From the NCBI GenBank assembly GCA_937876415.1, contig CALEHE010000296.1, forward strand, positions 1-41,096: a DNA stretch of 41,096 bases, in the 5' to 3' direction. Origin of the DNA: an uncultured Actinomycetes bacterium (lineage in GTDB: Bacteria > Actinomycetota > Acidimicrobiia > Acidimicrobiales > Ilumatobacteraceae). This document shows, piece after piece, positions 32,451 through 39,606 of this stretch. The notes below the pieces were generated by a model that was not told where the DNA came from, made no database searches, and saw only the letters and a list, made by a program, of their open reading frames with translations. The translations under genes and the position numbers were made by a program. How positions within the stretch are numbered: the first letter of the stretch is position 1; every line of letters starts with the position of its first letter.

Positions 32451-33889
32451 ATATCTTCCCCCATGTCGTGGGCGTCCCCGCACTGCGAAGGGCTGGGCAA
32501 AACCTTGAAGGGGTTAGCAATTCCAAGCGGATCAAATGCAACCCGCATAGACGCCTGGGCGTGAAGGTCATGAGGACCAAACATCAGTGGCATGAAGTCG
32601 CGTTTTTCTAAACCGATTCCGTGTTCACCAGAAAGCACTCCTCCGGCTTCAACGCTGACTCGAACGATCTCTTCACCAGCAGCATGGACGCGTTCCATAA
32701 TGCCTGGGTCCCGCTTATCAAAAATGAGTAGCGGATGCAGATTGCCATCGCCAGCATGGAAAACATTGAGGACTAAAAGGTCGTGCCGCTGTGCAATGCG
32801 GTACACCTCTTGAAGTACTTCGTTAAGTTTGCGGCGAGGTACAACTGTGTCATGCAAGTAATAGTTAGGTTTGATTCGCGCAATAGCACCGAATGCAGTC
32901 TTGCGCCCTTTCCAAAGTAGAGCCCGCTCGGCCTCATCTTGAGCGATTCGAATTGTTCGCGCGCCATGCGCTCGGCCAATCTCAGAGATTCGCTCGGTGT
33001 CGTCGGTGACGGCGTGTGGCAAACCTGAAACCTCAACTAAGAGAGCAACCGCCGCATCGGTAGGAAGGCCCGCATGGATATATGCCTCGACAGCCTCAAG
33101 ACACAATTGGTCCATCATTTCAAGAGCTGCTGGAACCATACCCGCTGCGATGATTGCACTGACCGTTTCGGCGCCAGCTTGAACCGACGTGAAATCCATC
33201 AACATGGTGCTGACGGCCTGATAGTTCTGCATCAGACGCACACAAATTTTAGTGGTGATTCCGAACATGCCTTCGCTACCGATGAAGGCGCCACGTAAAT
33301 CAAGACCATCGGGTTCGGGGTCTTCGCCGCCGAGCATGACGACTGAGCCATCAGACAGAACAACCTCACAAGCCAAAATATGACTAGATGTCACCCCATC
33401 GGCCAAACAGTGGGGCCCTCCTGAGTTGTTCGCCACGTTGCCGCCGATCGTACAACTTTGCTGACTACTGGGGTCGGGTGCAAAGTGCAATCCGAGGTGC
33501 GTGACCTCGCGAGTGAGATCGAGATTCAGCATGCCCGGTTCAATCCATGCATGGCGATGAACCGGATCGACAGAAATCAAACGATTCATTTTGGCGGTTG
33601 AAATAACGACCGCTCCATCTAACGGTGTCGCTCCCCCAGAGAGTCCTGTTCCTGATCCTCGAGCCACAAATGGTTGTTGAAATTCGGCGCAAATACTGAC
33701 GACCGATTGAACCTCGGCCGTAGTAAGCGGAAAACAAACAACTCCCGCCCGCCCCTCAATGTTGGATGCGTCTCGTTTGTACAGATCAATATCGGCTGAG
33801 GCGGTATGGACTCGGTGAACATTGAGTGCCGCTCGTAGTCGAGAAATAAGTTGAGTGTTCAATGATTGAACTTGGGGCTTGTCTCGCAT
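32441..33889 (-). CDS. glcD: Glycolate oxidase catalytic FAD subunit
   Basis: A 482-residue FAD-linked oxidase that should convert glycolate to glyoxylate. The PCMH FAD-binding domain shows FPLTTAEVQSVVSICAEFQQ, FVARGSGTGLSGGATP, FAPDPSSQQSCTIGGNVANN and GAFIGSEGMFGITTKICV. The C-terminal FAD oxidase domain has NVFHAGDGNLHPL, GGVLSGEHGIGLEKRDFMP and ends FDPLGIANPFKVLP before a short extra tail. D-lactate dehydrogenase shares this architecture, and glcE and glcF as neighbours favour glycolate. It begins 21 bp after a small membrane-protein gene of the rarA run, at a break from the usual actinobacterial order. Confidence 0.93.
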   Translation of the reverse strand: MRDKPQVQSLNTQLISRLRAALNVHRVHTASADIDLYKRDASNIEGRAGVVCFPLTTAEVQSVVSICAEFQQPFVARGSGTGLSGGATPLDGAVVISTAKMNRLISVDPVHRHAWIEPGMLNLDLTREVTHLGLHFAPDPSSQQSCTIGGNVANNSGGPHCLADGVTSSHILACEVVLSDGSVVMLGGEDPEPDGLDLRGAFIGSEGMFGITTKICVRLMQNYQAVSTMLMDFTSVQAGAETVSAIIAAGMVPAALEMMDQLCLEAVEAYIHAGLPTDAAVALLVEVSGLPHAVTDDTERISEIGRAHGARTIRIAQDEAERALLWKGRKTAFGAIARIKPNYYLHDTVVPRRKLNEVLQEVYRIAQRHDLLVLNVFHAGDGNLHPLLIFDKRDPGIMERVHAAGEEIVRVSVEAGGVLSGEHGIGLEKRDFMPLMFGPHDLHAQASMRVAFDPLGIANPFKVLPSPSQCGDAHDMGEDMWV

Positions 33890-33910
33890 ATGAAGTAACG
33901 ATTGGATTGG

Positions 33911-34309
33911 CTATGGGCGACGATGACGAGTCAGCCGAGAACGACGAGGTTGAGTCGGTTCATCCACTTGACGTAGAACTATGACACGACCTGGTTCAAC
34001 TCGTTGGCCATCAACGAGCACCTCATCGCCAGGCTGAAGTGGATCGAGATGAGAATGGCTTGACAGTGTTTCAACTCGACCATCGCGACGGGCCTTGAGT
34101 TCGTTCTCTTTGTCGTACATAGCCTCTTTACCCGTAGACCATGCATCAGTCAATGTCGTCACTCGCGAACGCGTTGAACTTGCGGCTCGATTGATTACCT
34201 TGACTGGTCCGAGACCTGTCACAGTTCGTCGAACCTTTTTACCGGCAAAGAGCGCTCCGCTGATTCCAGCAACTGCACCCGATACAAACCACACCAAACG
34301 CTTGATCAT
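33911..34309 (-). CDS. Small membrane-anchored protein, uncharacterised
   Basis: A 132-residue protein with one N-terminal hydrophobic segment (LVWFVSGAVAGISGALFAG, about 5-23). A basic patch (KKVRR) and a polar helical part follow. The C-terminal section has a small beta-like element (PGDEVLVDGQRVEPGRVIVL) and a very basic tail (RRSRLTRHRR). It overlaps the upstream DUF948-type gene by 4 nt. Position matches the small membrane protein usually found after the DUF948 gene and before alaS in actinobacteria (DUF6167-like), but identity is by position more than sequence. Confidence 0.7.
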   Translation of the reverse strand: MIKRLVWFVSGAVAGISGALFAGKKVRRTVTGLGPVKVINRAASSTRSRVTTLTDAWSTGKEAMYDKENELKARRDGRVETLSSHSHLDPLQPGDEVLVDGQRVEPGRVIVLRQVDEPTQPRRSRLTRHRRP

Positions 34310-34746
34310 CGAATTTTCCTGACTACTTCTTGGCCTGAAGAACCTCGTCGGTTTTGACGTTCAAGTTTTCGCCGGTCACGCTTCAGACGTTGCGCAGCCC
34401 GCGAAGTTCCGGTTGCCAATGCGGCAACCTTAATGACTGGAGTTGACAAGGCCATACGGGTCATGCGACCGGTGTTCGCCATTGCCCCGCTAATTGCTTC
34501 AGCCGAACCAAGGACTCGATCAAATCGATCAAGATCTTCACGAGCTTCTTCTACTGCGTAACGTGCTTCATCGGTGGAAGCGCGTAGTTCTGCGAGGAGG
34601 GGTCCCGTTTCGCGGCGTAGGGAATCAACTTCAAGGCGAAGCGATCGTAGGGTGTCCAAAACTCGGAGCAGCACCACGATGAGGGCGGCAAAACCGAGAG
34701 TCAACAAAACCGCAGCGAGAACAATTGCCAAATCTCCTGCTGTCAT
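34306..34746 (-). CDS. DUF948-type membrane protein
   Basis: A 146-residue protein with one N-terminal transmembrane helix (LAIVLAAVLLTLGFAALIVV, about 6-25). A long charged coiled-coil-like helix follows (LRSLRLEVDSLRRETGPLLA and DEARYAVEEAREDLDRFDRV), then a less charged segment and a basic C-terminus. This pattern matches DUF948 proteins located between rarA and alaS in actinobacteria. No function is established. It overlaps rarA (ATGA) and the next small membrane gene by 4 nt each, suggesting coupled translation. Confidence 0.8.
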   Translation of the reverse strand: MTAGDLAIVLAAVLLTLGFAALIVVLLRVLDTLRSLRLEVDSLRRETGPLLAELRASTDEARYAVEEAREDLDRFDRVLGSAEAISGAMANTGRMTRMALSTPVIKVAALATGTSRAAQRLKRDRRKLERQNRRGSSGQEVVRKIR

Positions 34747-36041
34747 GACTCCTCCTGATGCGCTTCTTCGTTTTGCTGAGCGAGACGATGCCCGATTTCT
34801 CGTTCACGCCCGTGTGGACTTGGTTCGTACCACCGCTTGTCAACGAGTTCATCGGGCAGATACTGCTGAGGAACCCATCCACGTGGATCATCATGAGGGT
34901 AGTCGTATCCAGTGCCATGTCCAAGAACGGCGGCTCCTTGATAATGAGCATCGCGTAAATGTGCTGGTACTTCGCCTACCGCTCCATTCTTGATGTCGGC
35001 CCGAGCCCCCCAAATGGCTAGGGCGGCGCGATTGCTTTTCGGTGCAGTCGCTAAATGGATAGCCGCGTGAGCCAAGTTCAGTTCGGCCTCAGGAAGCCCT
35101 ACATGTTCGAGAGCCTGAGCCGCAGCGACGGCGATCATCAGTGCAGTTGGGTCAGCAAGTCCGATATCTTCGCTCGCGAAAATGACCATTCTGCGAACGA
35201 TGAACCGAGCGTCTTCGCCCGCTTCAAGCATTCGCGCCAAATAATACGTGGCGGCCTGAGGATCGCTGCCGCGCAGGCTTTTGATAAATGCACTGACAAC
35301 GTCGTAGTGATCGTCGCGGCCGTATCGCAAAGCACTTGTTCCAAGTGCCGCTTCAACATGTTCAACAAGAACCTGCTCGGGGTGTGACAGAGCGACGGAA
35401 ACTTCAAGCGATGTCAATACCTGACGTCCGTCTCCCCCTGATCTTTCGGTGAGGAGATCTTTCGCATCGAGAGTCGCGGTGGTTCCCATCGCAGTGAGAC
35501 CACGGTCAATTAAGACACGAATGGCATCACGAGATAGCGGTTCTAAACGAAAAAGTGTGCTGCGTGAACGAAGTGGCGCATTAACTTCAAAAAATGGGTT
35601 TTCGGTTGTCGCACCAATCAAGGTCAAAGTTCCATCTTCGACCGCAGGTAACAACGCATCTTGTTGACTCTTTGAAAATCTATGAATTTCATCAAGAAAA
35701 AGAATCGTTCCTTGTCCGTGCATTCCGAGACGTTGTCGGGCACGCTCGATCACTTCGCGGACGTCTTTCACACCAGCGGTAACAGCTGACAACTGTTCAA
35801 AAGCCCTTTTGGTTGTGCCGGCAACCGCTAATGCCAAGGTGGTTTTTCCAGTTCCGGGAGGACCCCAAAAAATTGCACTACTCAATTTGTCTTGCTCGAC
35901 TAGACGACGTAGCGGTTTGCCAATTCCGACAAGATGCTCTTGTCCAACGACATCATCGATAGTTCGTGGTCGCAGCCGGGCCGCTAGTGGAGATTGTGAA
36001 CGAAGCTGTTCTTCTGCGGCAGCGCTGAAAAGATCACTCAC
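34743..36041 (-). CDS. rarA: Replication-associated recombination protein A, AAA+ ATPase
   Basis: A 432-residue clamp-loader-like ATPase acting at stalled replication forks. Walker A is WGPPGTGKTTLA at 59-70, Walker B is ILFLDEIHRFSK from 111 (Asp115, Glu116), sensor 1 is LIGATTENPFFEVN, and an arginine-finger region is PLRSRSTLF. The C-terminal tetramerisation part includes SAFIKSLRGSDPQAATYYLA and GHGTGYDYPHDDPRGWVPQQ. The GTG start overlaps the rppH-like stop (GTGA). The name MgsA is also in use for this family. Length and motifs are typical. Confidence 0.96.
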   Translation of the reverse strand: MSDLFSAAAEEQLRSQSPLAARLRPRTIDDVVGQEHLVGIGKPLRRLVEQDKLSSAIFWGPPGTGKTTLALAVAGTTKRAFEQLSAVTAGVKDVREVIERARQRLGMHGQGTILFLDEIHRFSKSQQDALLPAVEDGTLTLIGATTENPFFEVNAPLRSRSTLFRLEPLSRDAIRVLIDRGLTAMGTTATLDAKDLLTERSGGDGRQVLTSLEVSVALSHPEQVLVEHVEAALGTSALRYGRDDHYDVVSAFIKSLRGSDPQAATYYLARMLEAGEDARFIVRRMVIFASEDIGLADPTALMIAVAAAQALEHVGLPEAELNLAHAAIHLATAPKSNRAALAIWGARADIKNGAVGEVPAHLRDAHYQGAAVLGHGTGYDYPHDDPRGWVPQQYLPDELVDKRWYEPSPHGREREIGHRLAQQNEEAHQEES

Positions 36042-36496
36042 GGCAGAATCCGAGAAAAGGCTCGCCCGTATGCGGCCTGGCGAAATTCAACAAGGTGATG
36101 CAAAAGGTGATGAGGATCCATCCACTGCCAGCGACTGAACTCATGATCATCGGGAATCGGCGAGACCGATTCTTCATCTAAGACTCCGAACAAGAACCAC
36201 TTCTGAATTTGTCCACGGCGCTTATCGCCGTTCTTGACATTGGTGCGAATCTCAGCGGGCCATTCGTACGCAATCCATTCTGGTAATTCCAAAACTAGGG
36301 CCACATCTTGAGATGTGAGCCCTGTTTCTTCTGTGAGCTCACGCCACGCGGCATCAACTGGTTCTTCGTCGACATCGATACCACCTTGCGGCAACTGCCA
36401 TGAACCTGGAACATCTTTGCGTTCAAAAGCCATGAGGTCGCCATTGTCGCGACGGATAACTATGACGACTCCGGCGCGGAAAGATTGCGAGGTCAT
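36038..36496 (-). CDS. rppH: Nudix hydrolase, RppH-like RNA pyrophosphohydrolase
   Basis: A 152-residue Nudix protein. The Nudix box spans 38-60 with Gly38, Glu44, Arg52, Glu53, Glu56, Glu57 and Gly59 all present. The lead-in WQLPQGGID and the later RGQIQKWFLFGVL closely resemble RppH/IalA proteins, which remove pyrophosphate from triphosphorylated RNA 5' ends or split dinucleotide polyphosphates. RppH proper is best known from proteobacteria, so the role here is inferred. The start is the ATG at 36496, because earlier codons lie over aspS. It is 22 bp from aspS and overlaps rarA. Confidence 0.85.
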   Translation of the reverse strand: MTSQSFRAGVVIVIRRDNGDLMAFERKDVPGSWQLPQGGIDVDEEPVDAAWRELTEETGLTSQDVALVLELPEWIAYEWPAEIRTNVKNGDKRRGQIQKWFLFGVLDEESVSPIPDDHEFSRWQWMDPHHLLHHLVEFRQAAYGRAFSRILP

Positions 36497-36518
36497 GATT
36501 GTTGCAAAGAATCTGGGG

Positions 36519-38276
36519 TCAGACCTTGGGCGGCAATACTCTGATGCCGAGCTCGTCAAGTTGCTTATTCTCGGCACGAGTTGGAGCATTCGTCATGGGA
36601 TCTTGTCCACTCTGAGTCTTAGGGAATGCGATGACTTCGCGAATGTTTTCTTCGCCTGCCAAGATCGCAACGAGTCGATCAAGACCAAAAGCGAACCCAC
36701 CGTGTGGCGGAGCACCGTAAGTGAAGGGCTTCAGGAAGAAACCAAATTTACGGTTGGCTTCATCTTCGCTGATACCAAGTGCCGTGAAAACTCGACGTTG
36801 CATCTCAGGTTCGTGGATTCGAATAGATCCTGAACCCAGTTCCCATCCGTTGAGCACAAGGTCGTACGCCAATGAACGCACCGACATTGGATCACTTTCA
36901 AACTTGTCAAGATCATCGGGGTGGGGCTGACAGAAAGGGTGATGTCCTGGTTTTGGCTGACCAGTCTCTTTGTCAACTCCGACAAACAACGGGAATTCGG
37001 TGACCCAGACGTAGCGGTAAGGCCCTTGGTGCACTGGCGGCCGGCCGAGATCGTTGCGCAATGTTCCGAGAACTTCACAGGTCATGGACCATTTATCGGC
37101 CACGATCAAAAGTAAGTCGCCAGCCTTTGCTTGCAGAGTGGAAATCAACTGACTCTGTTCATCGGCTGATAGGAACTTGACGACTGGTGATTCAAGGGTT
37201 CCGTCGGTTGTGACTTTGAGCCACACCAAACCTTTAGCACCCATTTTTTTGGCGCGATCAGTCAATGCATCAAGTTTGTTACGTCCGAACTCTTCAGCTT
37301 TCCCCTCGACCCTGATGCCCTTGATGGACTCGGCGCCAGCGAAGGCCTTGAACTCAGTGCTCGAAAAGATGGCAGTCAACTCTGTTAACTCCATACCGAA
37401 ACGCAAGTCTGGTTTGTCGACCCCAAAGCGTTCCATTGCTTCACGCCAAGTAATCTGCTGAATCGGGTCGGGCTTGACGCCAGTCACTGATTCTGCAGCA
37501 GCTATGACGGCTGCGCTAATCGCCGCTAGAACATCGACTTGATTGACGAAACTCATCTCAGCATCAAGTTGCATGAATTCATATTGACGATCGGCACGAA
37601 GGTCTTCGTCACGTAAACATCGGGCTATTTGGTAATAGCGGTCAATACCAGCGACCATCAGTAGTTGCTTGAATAGCTGTGGACTTTGCGGTAAAGCGTA
37701 AAAAGAACCGGGCTCTTTGCGTGAAGGAACTAAAAATTCACGGGCGCCTTCTGGCGTTGAAGGCACAAGCATGGGGGTTTCAACTTCAACGAAACCCTGA
37801 GATTCCATCGCTGTGCGAACTGCAGAGTTCACTTTGGCGCGAGTACGGAGATTCTTTTGCATACGCTCTCGACGAATGTCGATATAGCGGTATTGCAAAC
37901 GGACATTTTCATCAACATCGTCAGCTCGTGCATCAACCGGGAACGGTGGTGGCTCGGCGGAACGAAGAACCTCAACAAGGCATTCGCCGATTTCAACTTC
38001 ACCGGTACTTAAGTTGACGTTGACAGTTCCTTCTGGGCGGGGGCGCACGACGCCAGTGATCTTGACCACGTATTCACTGCGCACATCAACAGCATTGTCA
38101 ATCACGCATTGGACTATTCCCGAATAGTCACGAAGGTCAACGAAAGCCAACTTGTCACCATGTTCACGTCGCTTCGCAACCCATCCGCAGACGGTAACAG
38201 TCTGGCCGATGTCGCTAGTTCCGATTTCGCCACACATGTGAGTACGCATTGAAGTTTGTCGTGTTGAAATTGTCAT
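36519..38276 (-). CDS. aspS: Aspartyl-tRNA synthetase, bacterial type
   Basis: A 585-residue class II synthetase with an OB-fold anticodon domain (VTVCGWVAKRREHGDKLAFV), then the catalytic core with motif 2 (YYQIARCLRDEDLRADRQ), the bacterial GAD insertion (about 290-420), and motif 3 (GGFAFGLDRLVAIL). His39 in RREHG matches the histidine reported in non-discriminating enzymes that also charge tRNA-Asn, whereas E. coli has Leu there; this predicts reliance on GatCAB, which is not encoded here. The ATG overlaps the hisS stop (ATGA). Confidence 0.96.
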   Translation of the reverse strand: MTISTRQTSMRTHMCGEIGTSDIGQTVTVCGWVAKRREHGDKLAFVDLRDYSGIVQCVIDNAVDVRSEYVVKITGVVRPRPEGTVNVNLSTGEVEIGECLVEVLRSAEPPPFPVDARADDVDENVRLQYRYIDIRRERMQKNLRTRAKVNSAVRTAMESQGFVEVETPMLVPSTPEGAREFLVPSRKEPGSFYALPQSPQLFKQLLMVAGIDRYYQIARCLRDEDLRADRQYEFMQLDAEMSFVNQVDVLAAISAAVIAAAESVTGVKPDPIQQITWREAMERFGVDKPDLRFGMELTELTAIFSSTEFKAFAGAESIKGIRVEGKAEEFGRNKLDALTDRAKKMGAKGLVWLKVTTDGTLESPVVKFLSADEQSQLISTLQAKAGDLLLIVADKWSMTCEVLGTLRNDLGRPPVHQGPYRYVWVTEFPLFVGVDKETGQPKPGHHPFCQPHPDDLDKFESDPMSVRSLAYDLVLNGWELGSGSIRIHEPEMQRRVFTALGISEDEANRKFGFFLKPFTYGAPPHGGFAFGLDRLVAILAGEENIREVIAFPKTQSGQDPMTNAPTRAENKQLDELGIRVLPPKV

Positions 38277-39526
38277 GAGAGTGCTTTCATTATCGAGGTC
38301 ATTAATTCATTACGCGGAATAGTCGACTGCTGATCTTCAGATCTCAAGGGTCGCAATACAAAAGACTGTGCTTCAACTTCATCTGATCCAATGATGATGG
38401 CGATCTTGGCGCCACTCTTGTCAGCGGCTTTCATTTGGCTTTTCATACTGCGATTCTCAAATGAACGATCACTCGAGATTCCGGCCTCTCGAAGTTGTTG
38501 AGTAATCACCAGTGCTTCAAGGCCACCAGTAGTGTCAACGACGAAGACATCAACACTCGTCTGAGTTGCAGCAAAGACGCTTTCATCATCACAGGCAAGG
38601 AGGGTTCGATCAAGACCGAGAGCGAATCCGATTCCGCCAGTCGCCGGACCACCTAGATCTTCAACGAGACCGTCATAACGACCACCGCCACCGATGGCAT
38701 TCTGTGCAGAGTCGAGCGTTCCGCCAACAAATTCAAAAGTTGTGTGGCGGTAATAATCGAGTCCTCGGACCAATTTTTCATTCACGACGAAGGGAATGTC
38801 GAGTGCCTGCAAGCCTGACTGAACAGTTTCAAAATGCAAACGGGCGGCATCGCTATAAAACTCAGAGATCTTTGGAGCTCCAGCAATTACTTCGCCGTCT
38901 TCGGGACGCTTTGAGTCAAGTACCCGAAGAGCATTCTTGGCGAGCGTGGTTTTACTGGCATCAGAAAGACGTTCAATATTGTCAGTGAAGTAGGCCTGCA
39001 AAGCGGTTACGAATCGCTGGCGATTCTCGGGCTCGCCCAAGCTATTGAGGTGTAAATGCACCTGCCGCAATCCAAGACGTTTGAAAAAGTTCCAACCGAG
39101 CGCGATGACTTCAACGTCAAGATACGGGTCGTTGGCTCCAAGAACTTCAATGCCAACTTGGTCAAATTGTCGGTAACGACCACGCTGTGGACGTTCGTAT
39201 CGGAAATTCGGTCCGGAGTACCAAACTTTCCAGGGTGTCGCAGGTCGGTGCTGAACAAACGCACGGCACACGCTCGCGGTCTGTTCTGGTCGGAGGGCAA
39301 CATGTCGTTGGCCCTTATCGATGAAGTCGTACATCTCTTTCGTGACGATGTCGGTTGCTTCGCCGACCCGATGAAAGACACCAATATCTTCAAGTAACGG
39401 GGGAATGATTTGACCATAACCAGCCGCAGTGACCGTCTCGGCGAATGTCGCCACGAACCGCCGCCAACGGGTGGATTCGGGAGGAAGGATGTCGCGCATC
39501 CCTGGGCTGGTTTGAAACTCGGGCAC
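38273..39526 (-). CDS. hisS: Histidyl-tRNA synthetase
   Basis: A 417-residue class II synthetase. It begins PEFQTSPGMRDILPPES, with motif 1 following (AAGYGQIIPPLLEDIGVF). The histidine-binding parts are VALRPEQTASVCRAF, motif 2 FRYERPQRGRYRQFDQVGIE and LVRGLDYYRHTTFEFV, with motif 3 GGIGFALGLDRTLL. A C-terminal anticodon-binding domain (VDVFVVDTTGGLEALVITQQ) closes it. The ATG is preceded by 80 bp separating it from the relA/spoT gene, a gap with only a weak 5-bp TTAGG/CCTAA stem. It overlaps aspS by 4 nt; hisS-aspS pairing is common in bacteria. Confidence 0.96.
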   Translation of the reverse strand: MPEFQTSPGMRDILPPESTRWRRFVATFAETVTAAGYGQIIPPLLEDIGVFHRVGEATDIVTKEMYDFIDKGQRHVALRPEQTASVCRAFVQHRPATPWKVWYSGPNFRYERPQRGRYRQFDQVGIEVLGANDPYLDVEVIALGWNFFKRLGLRQVHLHLNSLGEPENRQRFVTALQAYFTDNIERLSDASKTTLAKNALRVLDSKRPEDGEVIAGAPKISEFYSDAARLHFETVQSGLQALDIPFVVNEKLVRGLDYYRHTTFEFVGGTLDSAQNAIGGGGRYDGLVEDLGGPATGGIGFALGLDRTLLACDDESVFAATQTSVDVFVVDTTGGLEALVITQQLREAGISSDRSFENRSMKSQMKAADKSGAKIAIIIGSDEVEAQSFVLRPLRSEDQQSTIPRNELMTSIMKALS

Positions 39527-39606
39527 GAGTACTCAGGCTAGCGGTCAATGGGTCGTGCCTTCGGGAGATTAGGCCCAACCTAACGCTGTGAACGAAGGAA
39601 AATGAG

